A DNA stretch of 64,000 nt from CAZAKO01 sp964546145 (GCA_964546145.1 CAZJIU010000002.1:1-64000), one strand, 5' to 3'. Positions 44,331 through 54,384 are shown, counted from the first letter of the stretch. Program-made: numbers and translations. The notes: generated by a model not told the origin, from the sequence alone.

Positions 44331-45146
44331 TTATTGATTAATCTCACGGGCTTTCTCAATCACCTGGTTGTATTTTTCAAGATAACTTAGTTGTTCCCGA
44401 TCAACGAAAACACCAGTTACAATTTTACCCTGAAGTTCATCTGCCGGTAAACCTGCAGCTTTCTCAATGCTTAGACTCTTTTCCTTTAAAGATAGGAGCA
44501 TGTCAACGGCATTACCTTCCTTATTTTGGCGGCCATAAGAGGTTGGGCAGGGCGTTATAATTTCTACTACCGAAAAGCCCATTCTGGTCAGCGCCTGCTC
44601 GAAATAATGATCCATTCTCCCAACATGAAAGACTGTCGAGCGAGCGACATAAACAGCGCCCGCTGCCTCGGCAAGGCGGCAAATGTCAAAGGTTGCATCC
44701 GGATTGCCGTAAGGCGTGGTTGAAGATTTTTTGCCCGTTGGCGTAGTTGGAGAGACCTGCCCTCCGGTCATTCCGTAGATATAATTGTTATAAATAATTA
44801 AAGTCAGATCAATATTCCGTCGGGCAGCATGAATGAAATGATTACCGCCAATGGCAGTTGCGTCGCCGTCACCACTCACGACAATGACATGCAATTCGGG
44901 TCGTGCAATCTTCAGTCCGGTGGCAAATGCTATTGCCCGACCATGGGTTGTGTGCAGGGTATTGAAATCCACATAGCCAGCCGTCCGACTGGAACAACCG
45001 ATTCCGGAAACAAGCGCAATATCATCTTTAGCCCAGCCTAACTTATCAATAACCCTCAAAAGGGATTTCAAGATGATACCGTTTCCACACCCATCGCACC
45101 AGATGTGCGGCATTTTATCTTGTCTCAGATAACCTAAATAATCCAT
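44331..45146 (-). CDS. korB: 2-oxoacid:ferredoxin oxidoreductase beta subunit (TPP-binding)
   Basis: 271 residues. The thiamine diphosphate motif is GDGDATAIGGNHFIHA followed by IIYNNYIYGMTGGQ. The N-terminal WCDGCGNG and SGIGCSSR contribute iron-sulfur or structural cysteines typical of the 2-oxoglutarate (Kor) class beta subunit. Substrate is most likely 2-oxoglutarate, judged from the four-gene layout; other 2-oxoacids cannot be excluded. Confidence 0.95.
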   Translation of the reverse strand: MDYLGYLRQDKMPHIWCDGCGNGIILKSLLRVIDKLGWAKDDIALVSGIGCSSRTAGYVDFNTLHTTHGRAIAFATGLKIARPELHVIVVSGDGDATAIGGNHFIHAARRNIDLTLIIYNNYIYGMTGGQVSPTTPTGKKSSTTPYGNPDATFDICRLAEAAGAVYVARSTVFHVGRMDHYFEQALTRMGFSVVEIITPCPTSYGRQNKEGNAVDMLLSLKEKSLSIEKAAGLPADELQGKIVTGVFVDREQLSYLEKYNQVIEKAREINQ

Positions 45147-45153
45147 CCTGCTC

Positions 45154-46290
45154 CTAAGAAATTATCGCTGCATAAATTTCATTGGGTTTAATTGCCTCAC
45201 CATTGATTTTATTGACCCGAATAACTGGCTTATCTCGCCGGGTAGCCCATTCCACTTCATGTGCCACTTGTCCGAGATTCATCTCAGCCACTACAATCTT
45301 CTTCACCAACTGACACGCTTCCTGGATCTTTTTTTCAGGAAACGGCCAAATTGTCTTGAGTCGCAATAATCCTGCTGCTACTCCGTTTTCACGGGCATTC
45401 AAAACAGCCCGTTTGGCAGACCTTGCAGTTGATCCGAAGGAAATGACTAACACCTCCGCATCACGTGTTTCGAGGTTTTCGACCTCGATAATTTCCTCGC
45501 GGTAACGTTCAATCTTCCGGTTCAGGCGCTCCAGCTGCAGCCGAATTTTCTCGGGATCATTAGTTGGAAATCCGGTATCGTCATGGGCCAATCCGGTAAC
45601 ATGATAGCGATAACCTTCGCCAAAATTGGCCATTGCCGGAATATCCGTATCATTCAGTTCGTAGGGTAAATATTCTTCAGGGGAAACATCAGGTTTCTTC
45701 CGATCAAAAATCTCTATCTTCGCCGGATCAGGCAGAACGATTTTCTCAGTCAAATGCCCGATAATTTCATCAAGCAGCAGAATCACGGGAGTACGATACT
45801 TTTCAGCCAGATTGAATGCTTTAATAGTCATATCATAGGTTTCTCTCACCGATGCCGGGGCAATAGCAATAATCGGGTGATCTCCATGAGTACCCCAGCG
45901 TGATTGCATGATGTCGGCTTGACTTGGTTGAGTGGGCAGACCGGTACTGGGACCGCCACGCTGCACATTGACAACCACACAAGGAACCTCAGCCATCACT
46001 GCAAAACCAATATTTTCCTGTTTCAATGAAAAACCAGGCCCACTGGTAGCAGTCATCGACTTGGTTCCGCCAAGCGAGGCCCCGATAATCGCCCCCATGG
46101 CAGCTATTTCATCTTCCATTTGAATAAACTTGCCGCCAACCAACGGAAGACGGCGGGCAAGTATCTCGGCAATCTCGGTCGATGGAGTAATGGGATAGCC
46201 GGCAAAAAAACGGCAGCCGGCAGCAATTGCGCCCTCGGCACAGGCATGGTTGCCCTGCCACATTCTCAACCCTGCTTCTGGATTAGTCAT
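45154..46290 (-). CDS. korA: 2-oxoacid:ferredoxin oxidoreductase alpha subunit
   Basis: 378 residues. GNHACAEGAIAAGCRFFAGYPITPSTEI is the typical domain I start, with TATSGPGFSLKQENIGFAVMAEVP, NVQRGGPSTGLPTQPSQADI and the C-terminal GSTARSAKRAV domain. The separate gamma and ferredoxin genes show that it is the four-subunit form. Its start overlaps the korD stop as ATGA. Confidence 0.95.
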   Translation of the reverse strand: MTNPEAGLRMWQGNHACAEGAIAAGCRFFAGYPITPSTEIAEILARRLPLVGGKFIQMEDEIAAMGAIIGASLGGTKSMTATSGPGFSLKQENIGFAVMAEVPCVVVNVQRGGPSTGLPTQPSQADIMQSRWGTHGDHPIIAIAPASVRETYDMTIKAFNLAEKYRTPVILLLDEIIGHLTEKIVLPDPAKIEIFDRKKPDVSPEEYLPYELNDTDIPAMANFGEGYRYHVTGLAHDDTGFPTNDPEKIRLQLERLNRKIERYREEIIEVENLETRDAEVLVISFGSTARSAKRAVLNARENGVAAGLLRLKTIWPFPEKKIQEACQLVKKIVVAEMNLGQVAHEVEWATRRDKPVIRVNKINGEAIKPNEIYAAIIS

Positions 46291-46511
46291 TTCTCTAACT
46301 CTAATTTATCCTGTAGCTCGGACTCCCGTACAGTAATGGCAAAATCCGGACAAAGCTTTTCGCATAATTCACAGCCGATGCAATCTTCTGATTTGATGAC
46401 AATCGGATAGAATTGCCCCATCTCAAAAACCTTCTTGGGGCAAAAATGGACACATATCTCACAACTCTTGCACCACTGTTCGTTTATGACAACCGTATAC
46501 TTTTTTTTCAT
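46287..46511 (-). CDS. korD: 4Fe-4S ferredoxin (delta) subunit of the 2-oxoacid oxidoreductase
   Basis: A 74-residue protein with two complete CxxCxxCxxxCP motifs (CKSCEICVHFCP and CIGCELCEKLCP), giving two 4Fe-4S clusters. First gene of the operon, overlapping korA by four bases. It carries electrons from the TPP site to external ferredoxin. Confidence 0.94.
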   Translation of the reverse strand: MKKKYTVVINEQWCKSCEICVHFCPKKVFEMGQFYPIVIKSEDCIGCELCEKLCPDFAITVRESELQDKLELEK

Positions 46512-46633
46512 AACTGAATAAGCCTTTGCCTATATTGAGAAATATTCTTCAGCATTCCTCTAATACCGCAAACTCTCCGTTAGACTCTCAAAAATCGGCG
46601 TAAATATAGACAATATACATGCCAACCCTAAAA

Positions 46634-47575
46634 TCAAGCCCCAAGAATAGTAACTTTCACTGGATCGGTTTCCAAACGAACCCGCGCACCAATTGGGATA
46701 GTCAGCCGCCGACGAATGTGTCCATAGGCCAAATTGGTAATTACCGGAAAATCATAATCCCCAATAACTTCTTTCAGGAGTTCTTCTAAAGTAAATGAAA
46801 GCACCGAATTCCGGGGAAAACATTTTACAAAACGCCCCATCAACATCCCTGCAATCTGATCGAAAACGCCGTGCAACCGGAGAATTTGAAACTGCTTATC
46901 CAATCGGTAAGTTTTCTCTCCTATGTCCTCGATCAACAAAATAGCTCCTTTTAAAGGGGGCAGGTAAGGTGTCCCCAACAAAGCCGTGATAATAGATAGG
47001 CAACCACCCAGTAAAGTCCCTTCGGCAATTCCAGGACACCACACTTTCATCTCCTCGTCCTCAGGGTTTTCAAGCACAAGCGGGTAAGGATGCTGGCTGA
47101 CGACCTTCCAAAACCATTTTTCCGAAAAAGGATCAAAATTATTACCCAGATCCGATGCCACCATTGGGCCCGAATACCCGATCCAACCTAAACGACTCAA
47201 TAACGCCATATGCAAGCCGGTTATATCAGAATAACCAACAATCATCTTGGGCGTGACTTTGCCCAATCGGTTATAATCTAGCTGATCCAAGATCCGCAGG
47301 ACACCATATCCTCCACGCGCACAGAATATCCCAGCCACTTCCGGATCGAGAATAAATTCCTCCAGTATTTTACTTCTTTCCTCATTGGAACCAGCTAAGT
47401 AATATTTGCGCTTAGCCAAATTCGCAGCATTCTTGACATGATAACCCTGATTCATCAGATAATCGACGCCCTGAATTATTTGGGAACGGGGAGCGGCACT
47501 GGCGGGTGCGATTACGCCAATTGTATCTCCAGGAGATAAAAATCGTGGGAAAAGATATTTCTGAATTTTCTCCAT
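46634..47575 (-). CDS. ldcA: LD-carboxypeptidase (S66, muramoyltetrapeptide type)
   Basis: Serine peptidase that removes the terminal D-Ala from murein tetrapeptides during recycling. 313 residues with PGDTIGVIAPASAAP at the start, nucleophile Ser in VGYSDITGLHMAL, and the catalytic His/Glu region ITNLAYGHIRRRLTIPIGA. GAGGT precedes the ATG. No signal peptide, so cytoplasmic. It lies 122 bases downstream of the korD start on the same strand but transcribes before it, so the two may be linked. Confidence 0.92.
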   Translation of the reverse strand: MEKIQKYLFPRFLSPGDTIGVIAPASAAPRSQIIQGVDYLMNQGYHVKNAANLAKRKYYLAGSNEERSKILEEFILDPEVAGIFCARGGYGVLRILDQLDYNRLGKVTPKMIVGYSDITGLHMALLSRLGWIGYSGPMVASDLGNNFDPFSEKWFWKVVSQHPYPLVLENPEDEEMKVWCPGIAEGTLLGGCLSIITALLGTPYLPPLKGAILLIEDIGEKTYRLDKQFQILRLHGVFDQIAGMLMGRFVKCFPRNSVLSFTLEELLKEVIGDYDFPVITNLAYGHIRRRLTIPIGARVRLETDPVKVTILGA

Positions 47576-47813
47576 AAGATACCTCTAAAGTTGCACTAAC
47601 TATTTTAAAAGTTAAAGGTATTTATAAAAAATTTCTGGATCGTTAATAGTAACTAAAGAGGAATGTGTCGAATTTTGTTTACAAAAACATTTTGTATTGT
47701 TTCATATTTTATAAATTATTGTAAATTTCATCGTGAGTAAAAATGAATAGGTTTGTTAAACAAACAAGATCTATCCTAATAGTAAAATTAACTCAATAGC
47801 GCCGGGGTTCAAT

Positions 47814-49110
47814 ATGAACAGGAAGACTAATTGTCAAAACCGCATCTTAACTCTAATGGTGATTCCTTTCCTATTCACCATTACTTGTTTCAGCCAAATA
47901 GACAGCCTGGTAGATACTGTCGCTGGTAAACAGGAATACGAGTTTCAGCAGCAAGTTGAGGAGCAGGCTCTTGGCGACATTCAAACGCTACGCCAATTTA
48001 TCATTGACTCACTCCAACTGGTCTTTGACGAGAAACTTCAGGAATATCAGGATTCGATGGCAAATTTTTACGCCAGTCAATTGATTGATACCCTGAATAA
48101 GGCGGCCGATGAAAAGAACCAATTGGAAGTAACCATCAAAGCTCTGAGCGACAGTCTCATTCTCCTTGAAGAACAAGCCTCGCTTTTAGAAGGGGTAGGC
48201 ACCGGTTATGACCTGATTTTTGAAGCGAAATACTTCAATTACGACAATATGCAAAGAGGTGAGGTATCCAAATCTAAGGGTGGATTCTTATTTTCGTCAG
48301 GAGAAGATATTTCTCCCTTTCAGATCGAGGAATTGGAAAACTATCTCGAGCGCTTCTTTCCCGAAGCTCGCTGCGACTCGGTCCAGGATTTCCTGANNNN
48401 NNNNNNNNNNNNNNNNNNNNNNNNNNNNNNNNNNNNNNNNNNNNNNNNNNNNNNNNNNNNNNNNNNNNNNNNNNNNNNNNNNNNNNNNNNNNNNNNTGGC
48501 ATTATATCATTGCGCCAGCATTCAGGAACAGAATTTCAACGAATACCAAAATGCTATAGATACTTATAACAAGTTCATCGAAAAATTTTCCGCTGATACT
48601 CTATGTGCCCATGCCCACGACAGGATAGCCAAAATTGCCGATACGCAGTTAAAAAAATGGGAACTGGCGACCAACGAATATCAGCTGGCAGCGGATCTGT
48701 TCCAACAAAATTCCAAACCGCGATACTGTATTGCCGCCTTGAACCGCAAAGCTGAAATCCTTGCTAGAGAAATGAAACTCACTCAAGACGGTGCTGACGC
48801 TTACTTGTCCATCGTTCGTATCTATCCCGAATCAGGGGATGCTCCCATAGCCTTAATGGCAGCGGGTGATCTGTACGACCGTTACAAGATGTACGAATCG
48901 GCTATCACGCAATATATGGCAATCTTTGAAAAATACCCAAATGCCGACAACGTTTTGGAAGCACTGGAAAAAACCGCTGACCTCTATAATAAGACGCTCA
49001 AAAACAAGGAAAAAACAATCGAGACATTGAATCTTATCATCAATAATTATCCGGGTACAAAAAGCTCGGAAAAGGCCGCTAAATTATTGAGTAAGGTTGA
49101 AAAAGGATAA
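47814..49110 (+). CDS. Exported coiled-coil and TPR protein, interrupted by assembly gap
   Basis: The N-terminus has a signal sequence (NRILTLMVIPFLFTITCFSQ), followed by a coiled coil (about 35-130). A 100-N gap lies at 48397-48496. After it, from 48499, a run of TPR-like helices is read (NEYQNAIDTYNKFIEKF, ADLFQQNSKPRYCIAALNR, MYESAITQYMAIFEKYPNAD, EKTIETLNLIINNYPGTKSSEKA) to the stop at 49110. The two parts are in different frames only because the gap length is arbitrary. It resembles CpoB/BamD-type TPR proteins of the envelope, but no firm family can be given. Confidence 0.75.
48397..48496. other. Assembly gap (100 N)
   Basis: Exactly 100 N, of unknown true length. It splits the TPR protein. 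Confidence 0.95.
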
Positions 49111-49223
49111 TAGAAGCAGCCGTTAAAATATCTCCCCGAATACTTACAATTTTTACCCTGGTAATCTTACTACCAACGATTACTATTAGTCAGACCAATC
49201 TTGTTGGCTCTGATCAGCTGGTA

Positions 49224-49847
49224 GTGCTCATTCATGGTATTATGGATCAACCGTATATAATGTGGAAAATTGAAAAAAGCCTGAATGATTCCGGCTATGC
49301 CACGCTGAACTTCGACTATGCTTCAACCAAATGGACAATGGATTCAGTTTGTACCGCCCTTAACCAACAAATTGAAGCCGTAAGCGATCAATATCGTCAA
49401 ATTCACTTTGTAGTACATAGTCTCGGTGGCTTAGTTGTTCGGGCTTACCTCTCCCGCTACCAAACCGGCAAAGAGGGGCGGCTGGTAATGATAGCCACAC
49501 CTAATCAGGGCTCGATCATTGCCGAAGACTTCAAGAATTTTCCAGCATTCAAATGGCTCTTAGGGCCGGCTGGGCAAAAGTTGGGCAAAGACAAAGATGA
49601 TTACTATAATCTATTCCCACCACCAAAGATTCCCTTTGGGATAGTTGCCGGTGGTCTTAAAAATCGAAGCGGCTTTAATCCCTTAATTCCCGGTGATGAT
49701 GATTGGATCGTTGGGGTTGAAGAAACCAAACTGAACGGATGCGCCGATTTCATCCAGATAATCGGATCGCATACTATCTTGCTCTGGCAAAATGATGTAA
49801 TCCGCCAAATTCACTCCTTTTTGCAAAGCGGAGCATTTAACCAGTAA
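49224..49847 (+). CDS. Lipase-like alpha/beta hydrolase; true start probably upstream
   Basis: Serine hydrolase with LVVLIHGIMDQP (oxyanion strand), nucleophile in HFVVHSLGGLVV, and candidate Asp/His in the C-terminal part (DDDWIVGVEETK, IIGSHTILLW). The GTG at 49224 is the first ATG/GTG/TTG codon, but the open frame extends back to 49101 and encodes a signal-peptide-like SPRILTIFTLVILLPTITISQ. No canonical start codon exists there; ATA at 49107 or 49110 is near AAAAAGG. Either a rare start codon, a sequence error or a short pseudogene extension is possible. It follows the TPR gene with no gap to speak of. Confidence 0.8.
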   Translation: MLIHGIMDQPYIMWKIEKSLNDSGYATLNFDYASTKWTMDSVCTALNQQIEAVSDQYRQIHFVVHSLGGLVVRAYLSRYQTGKEGRLVMIATPNQGSIIAEDFKNFPAFKWLLGPAGQKLGKDKDDYYNLFPPPKIPFGIVAGGLKNRSGFNPLIPGDDDWIVGVEETKLNGCADFIQIIGSHTILLWQNDVIRQIHSFLQSGAFNQ

Positions 49848-49859
49848 TAGGGGCTTACC

Positions 49860-51026
49860 TTACATCCGATAATGAAGAGAGTTTCCTTCCGGATTGAAGG
49901 GCAAGTTTTTATCTGAGATAAGTATCGCGAATATTCGATAAAATAAATGGGCAAATTTTGCCATGTTGTGCAGCTTACTAGCAGGATTTCTCCAAAAGCT
50001 CCATAATTCACCAAAATTTAGATGCTGACTGAGATGTAGATAAACACCGGCAGAGCTATTTAATAGGTCAAACAGTTCCACGCTTTGGCCAGCATCTATC
50101 TCCCGATCACTAATATCCTGAAACAAAAACACCGGTTTTTTCAAGCCTGCTTGAGGAAAAGCCTTAAATATATCTACCTGCAACTTGCCACAATCTGTCT
50201 GCTGAATATATGTTTTTATTTCAGGTGAAATTTCGCCTCGCAACAAGGACAGCAACGCCGCACGTAACTTTTCATCCTTAAGTTGGGTTATTCCCCGCAG
50301 GGCAACATCTATCCGATGAAGCAAGATATTTCTTATTACCCCTGTCGTAATTTTATCAATTTTATACCCGTGATCTCTTCTGATAGCATTCCACAAAAAT
50401 ACTACCCGGGTTGCCGTTGCCGGCTTAAGATATTTACATCTTTTATGGATCTTCAATCTACCGCTGAGGATGTACTCCCGCAGCCGGTCCAAATCACGAA
50501 CCGGTGAAAAAAGGATCAGTCCTTTGGATAGGGAACTGATTCCTGAATCCTGATATAGGGTTAATAAAAAGCATGCACCAAAATCGCTACCACCGATGAT
50601 AATCCGGTCCCCATCCACCCAGCTAAGTGTACTAATGCTGCTGATAATCCCCCTCAGATTGGCTAAAGTCTTAGCCTCAAGACTACAACAATTCAACTCC
50701 GGATCTTCATAAACCAACACATGAAAACCAAGAAAAGCCAAGCTGCGTGCAAGCCGTGAGAACAGCAGCTGCTTACCCCGATAAACAGGCAAACCTTTAA
50801 CAAGTAAGAACACCGGACGGATTTGATTGCGCCGACAAGTAATCAAAACCGCTGGAAAATTCTGATGATTGAAAGCGAGTGAGATTTGCTCTCGAATTAA
50901 ATTTGAGCGGCATTTTTTACATTGATCAAAGATAAACTTACTTTCTAATAACACTGTCAGGCTAAGAGCTTTGCATCCCGCCCATAATGATTCGGCCATT
51001 TCCCAGAAAGTACGTGCTTGTTTCAT
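49860..51026 (-). CDS. Alpha/beta-hydrolase-like protein, function unknown
   Basis: 388 residues. An alpha/beta-hydrolase core can be followed: VFLLVKGLPVYRG (strand 3), GFHVLVYEDPE (strand 4), nucleophile-like IIIGGSDFGA, GLILFSPVRDL, then PVFLFQDISDREID (candidate Asp) and LSQHLNF (candidate His). The long region between is helical. There is no signal peptide. It converges with the lipase-like gene (12 bases apart) and is divergent from the RNA methyltransferase (34 bases). Whether it is an active esterase is uncertain because the elbow is atypical. Confidence 0.6.
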   Translation of the reverse strand: MKQARTFWEMAESLWAGCKALSLTVLLESKFIFDQCKKCRSNLIREQISLAFNHQNFPAVLITCRRNQIRPVFLLVKGLPVYRGKQLLFSRLARSLAFLGFHVLVYEDPELNCCSLEAKTLANLRGIISSISTLSWVDGDRIIIGGSDFGACFLLTLYQDSGISSLSKGLILFSPVRDLDRLREYILSGRLKIHKRCKYLKPATATRVVFLWNAIRRDHGYKIDKITTGVIRNILLHRIDVALRGITQLKDEKLRAALLSLLRGEISPEIKTYIQQTDCGKLQVDIFKAFPQAGLKKPVFLFQDISDREIDAGQSVELFDLLNSSAGVYLHLSQHLNFGELWSFWRNPASKLHNMAKFAHLFYRIFAILISDKNLPFNPEGNSLHYRM

Positions 51027-51060
51027 TTAGTCAATATCTATAATTTATTATCTCAATATC

Positions 51061-51915
51061 ATGGACATCCCGATAAATATAAACAATTGTGGAAACGAAA
51101 GCCAAAAAGATTCCCCAAACTTGACGGCTACGCATCAACAAAAAATGACTAGGGTCGAACGGAAATTCGTCCGCTCTCTCCATCAAAAGAAATACCGCTA
51201 TGCAACTGGCCGTTTCCTGATTGAAGGTATTAAACCGGTACTGGAAGCCATAAATGCTGGCTTTCCGCTTGATAAAATTTACACGACCTCCGTTCAGTAT
51301 CATAACATCCCTTCGTCTAGTCAACATCTCCTAGAAAACATAAAGGCCAAAATCCACTTTATTGAAACCGCGGATATTCAATATATCAGCACACTCAAAA
51401 CGCCGGAAGGGCTGGCTGCCATTGGCGTAATCCCGAATCATTCATTGCCAGCAAATGGTCTCAGATCACCGCGAGCAATCTATCTATGGGAAATAAATGA
51501 CCCCGGAAATTTAGGTACAATTCTAAGGACTGCCTGCTGGTTTGGGCTCCGCGAGGTTATTCTATCACCAAACAGTGTTGATGTCTATAGCCCCAAAGTG
51601 GCCCGTAGTTCGATGGGTGCTCTTTTTAACCTATTCTGCTACCAGAATATCTCTCTTAACACCCTGTTCAAGTTAGTAAAATTGAAAAACTATCAAATTT
51701 TAGCCGCCGATACCTCTGGTACTAAGGTCATCCTACCAGAAAACCAGCCCTGGATTTTAGTATTGGGCAATGAGACGCATGGAATACCGCAAACCCTTAA
51801 AGAAAAAGCAACTCATATCATCGGGATTCCCCGCTATGGGAAAGGGGACTCCTTGAATTTATCTGTAGCAACAGGTATCCTTTTATCGCAACTCATTCAA
51901 AAAGCAAAGGAGTAA
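51061..51915 (+). CDS. TrmH/SpoU-family RNA 2'-O-methyltransferase
   Basis: 284 residues with an N-terminal substrate-binding domain (YRYATGRFLIEGIKPVLEAI) and the SPOUT knot: IYLWEINDPGNLGTILRTACWFG (motif 1), WILVLGNETHGIPQ (motif 2) and IPRYGKGDSLNLSVATGILL (motif 3). Methylates a ribose in rRNA or tRNA; the target is not determinable. No good ribosome-binding site precedes the ATG at 51061. An internal ATG at 51145 would begin just before the conserved domain and is a possible alternative start. Confidence 0.92.
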   Translation: MDIPININNCGNESQKDSPNLTATHQQKMTRVERKFVRSLHQKKYRYATGRFLIEGIKPVLEAINAGFPLDKIYTTSVQYHNIPSSSQHLLENIKAKIHFIETADIQYISTLKTPEGLAAIGVIPNHSLPANGLRSPRAIYLWEINDPGNLGTILRTACWFGLREVILSPNSVDVYSPKVARSSMGALFNLFCYQNISLNTLFKLVKLKNYQILAADTSGTKVILPENQPWILVLGNETHGIPQTLKEKATHIIGIPRYGKGDSLNLSVATGILLSQLIQKAKE

Positions 51916-51917
51916 TC

Positions 51918-52451
51918 ATGTCCTATTTACTGATTCTGCTATTCGCCGTTGCTGGTGTTGGAGCATTCAATCCAGACACAACACAGCTGGAGCAATTAGA
52001 TATCGGTACGGAAGCGCCGAGCTGCTACGCTTACTTCCTTAATGGGGGCGACTTCTTTCTAAGTCGCTACGTTGGTCCCAAAGCACGTTTCCATCTCAAG
52101 GGCCCGATCGCATTAAGCTTCTTTACTACCTCCTGTATCCCTTGCCGCAAAGAGATACCTTACCTCCACACTCTCCAAGAAAATTACCCGGATATCAAAG
52201 TATTCTTAGTTAACGTCGGCGAAGAACCCGAACTTATTAGTAACTATATTAAAAGCATGGGGTACACTCTGCCGGTGCTACTTGACCGCTACGGGAAAAT
52301 ATCTGAAAAATATTTTGCCAAGGTTACTCCCACCCTGGTCACTATCAATACCGATGGGAAAATCGGCTTTTACAAACAGGGCTATTCGGAAACTGATAAT
52401 AAGGCCATTAAACAGGCCTTTGAGAGATTAATTGCCCCTGCAAAGCATTAG
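51918..52451 (+). CDS. TlpA/ResA-like exported thioredoxin
   Basis: 177 residues with a signal peptide (YLLILLFAVAGVGAF), redox CxxC in TTSCIPCRKEIP and cis-Pro VTPTLV. It should be a periplasmic thiol-disulfide reductase. AAAGGAG precedes the ATG and the gene starts two bases after the methyltransferase stop, so the pair is translationally linked. Confidence 0.92.
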   Translation: MSYLLILLFAVAGVGAFNPDTTQLEQLDIGTEAPSCYAYFLNGGDFFLSRYVGPKARFHLKGPIALSFFTTSCIPCRKEIPYLHTLQENYPDIKVFLVNVGEEPELISNYIKSMGYTLPVLLDRYGKISEKYFAKVTPTLVTINTDGKIGFYKQGYSETDNKAIKQAFERLIAPAKH

Positions 52452-52462
52452 CCGATCAATAA

Positions 52463-53317
52463 ATGATTGACATTATCCCTCACATAAAAACAGCCATTAT
52501 CCTCATCTTGATCGGCCTATTGCTCGCCTCAATGACCACTATTTTCATCTTAATCGCTTTTCCGAATTATAACGGTTTGACCGTCGCCCAGATCGGCTTG
52601 CTGATTGGTGAACTATTTCTACCAATTCCAATCTATCTCTGGGCTCGAAGGATTCACGCTGACCTTAAATCTTTCTTTCGGTTAAATTCAGTATCCCTGA
52701 TTACTATTCTTACGTCTATACCCCTGGCTTTAGGTGTGACAATCCTAACTGACGAATTGGATCGGATCGCTCAGCTGGTTCTACATTTACCAGACCAGTT
52801 TACCAAAATTCAGGAAGTTTTGACTATTAGGGATCTGCTGTCTGCCATTTTTATCATCGGTGTCGTAATAATTATCGCACCTTTTATTGAGGAGATAATC
52901 TTCCGCGGGTTCTTTCAGCGCATTCTTGAGTACCGGCTTAAAGATGTTACCAAAGCTGTACTTTATTCGGCCCTAACTTTTGCAATTATCCACTTCAATC
53001 TCTGGTGGGCAGTGCAGATATATATCATTGCCGTCTTTATGGGATACGTTGCCTGGCGGACTAATTCGATCTGGATCCCCTTTATTATTCACGCCATCAA
53101 TAACGGTACCGCAGTCTGGTTCACTCACCAGTCTGAATCAGGCCTACAGTGGTATCAATGGAAAGGACATGTATCACCGATCATCCTGCTGTTCGGTTTG
53201 ATCTTATTCATTCTCGGAATTCATTGGTTCATCCGGGTTACCCCCGTTCATCATAAAAGTGATACAGCAGTACGAATTGAAGACCTCTTAAATAAACCAC
53301 CCTACCAGCCTCAATAA
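52463..53317 (+). CDS. CPBP-family intramembrane metalloprotease
   Basis: 284 residues with eight or so membrane helices and the three Abi/CaaX-protease motifs: EEIIFRGFFQR (EExxxR), FAIIHFNLWW (FxxxH) and FIIHAINNG (HxxxN). The zinc ligands are therefore present. Substrate unknown. It begins 11 bases after the thioredoxin gene and is the last of the three-gene plus-strand run. Confidence 0.9.
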   Translation: MIDIIPHIKTAIILILIGLLLASMTTIFILIAFPNYNGLTVAQIGLLIGELFLPIPIYLWARRIHADLKSFFRLNSVSLITILTSIPLALGVTILTDELDRIAQLVLHLPDQFTKIQEVLTIRDLLSAIFIIGVVIIIAPFIEEIIFRGFFQRILEYRLKDVTKAVLYSALTFAIIHFNLWWAVQIYIIAVFMGYVAWRTNSIWIPFIIHAINNGTAVWFTHQSESGLQWYQWKGHVSPIILLFGLILFILGIHWFIRVTPVHHKSDTAVRIEDLLNKPPYQPQ

Positions 53318-53430
53318 AAAGATCCATTATTTATTAATCGGTGCGGTAATTCGACCGTAAAAGAGCTTTTCTGATTCTTATAAATTAAAGTGACTTAGAA
53401 ATTGGACAATCGATAAATCTATTTAGCGAG

Positions 53431-54378
53431 TTATTCCGACTTTACTTTGTTCCGCCCGGTTTCCAGTAATTTCGATACTCTTCGAGACAGATCGGTAAAA
53501 CTGCCTGATCTAATAAAAAGAAAAACAATTGCTCCGATGATTGCCGGAATAAGAACATTAACCGTAAAAATCATCAGCGGGGTAGCCAGAGCCAGTTCCT
53601 GAGGTACGTGAAAATTTTGAAATAGTTTCCATGAAGCCCACTCCCGCAATCCCAAACCGGCAATACTCACCGGAATCATAATCACTGTCAGAATAATCGA
53701 AACCACACCTGCAACTACTTTCGGTGGAATACCCGTTGAGTGAAGAAGATACCAGTATTGAAATATGACTATGACAAACTGAACAAGGGACAAACCCAAT
53801 GCTTTATAGCCGATTTTTAAAAAGGGGTAATTGATGAGGAAGTACCGTTTTATTATTTGACCCTTTTTTAGTCGTTTTATTAATATGAAACCGCCAAGAA
53901 TCAAAACGGGTAGAATTAATAAATAGAATCGTTTACCTGGGAATAAATACCAAAAACTAATCACGAAACTCACCAGCACAACGGCTATAAAACTCACTTT
54001 ATCCATAAGATAAGCTACCACCTTCCCGGTATTGCTCCCGGGGACAAAGAGCATCTTGCCAATTTCACCGTGGCCGCCAGGCAGGATAAACCGCATGGCA
54101 TAACCAGTAAAAAATACCCTCACTAAAAGATCACGTTTTACAGATTGAGTAACTGGCTTAAGAGTAAGATAAAAACGGCAATATTCGACAATCCAAACAA
54201 GCACACCTGACGCTACTAAGACTGCCACAGTACTTGCTCCTCCCGGCCGGAGCAGCGAAAGTAGCAGCCTATAATTAAACCGGTAAAACAGAAAATATAA
54301 AATAGCTGCTGAGAGCCCGAACTTAAATCCCGTCAGGATAATCCCGGATAGGCGCCCGCTTCCCGTACTTTTAGCCAT
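53431..54378 (-). CDS. Lysylphosphatidylglycerol synthase TM-region/UPF0104 family membrane protein
   Basis: 315 residues with eight or so membrane helices. The family block AMRFILPGGHGEIGKMLFV is present, with SIAGLGLREWASWKLF near the C-terminus. Such proteins act as lipid-linked transporters or flippase-like partners in glycolipid and glycan assembly. Here it lies six bases after the Wzi-like gene, in a surface-polysaccharide cluster. Confidence 0.85.
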   Translation of the reverse strand: MAKSTGSGRLSGIILTGFKFGLSAAILYFLFYRFNYRLLLSLLRPGGASTVAVLVASGVLVWIVEYCRFYLTLKPVTQSVKRDLLVRVFFTGYAMRFILPGGHGEIGKMLFVPGSNTGKVVAYLMDKVSFIAVVLVSFVISFWYLFPGKRFYLLILPVLILGGFILIKRLKKGQIIKRYFLINYPFLKIGYKALGLSLVQFVIVIFQYWYLLHSTGIPPKVVAGVVSIILTVIMIPVSIAGLGLREWASWKLFQNFHVPQELALATPLMIFTVNVLIPAIIGAIVFLFIRSGSFTDLSRRVSKLLETGRNKVKSE

Positions 54379-54384
54379 AGACTC

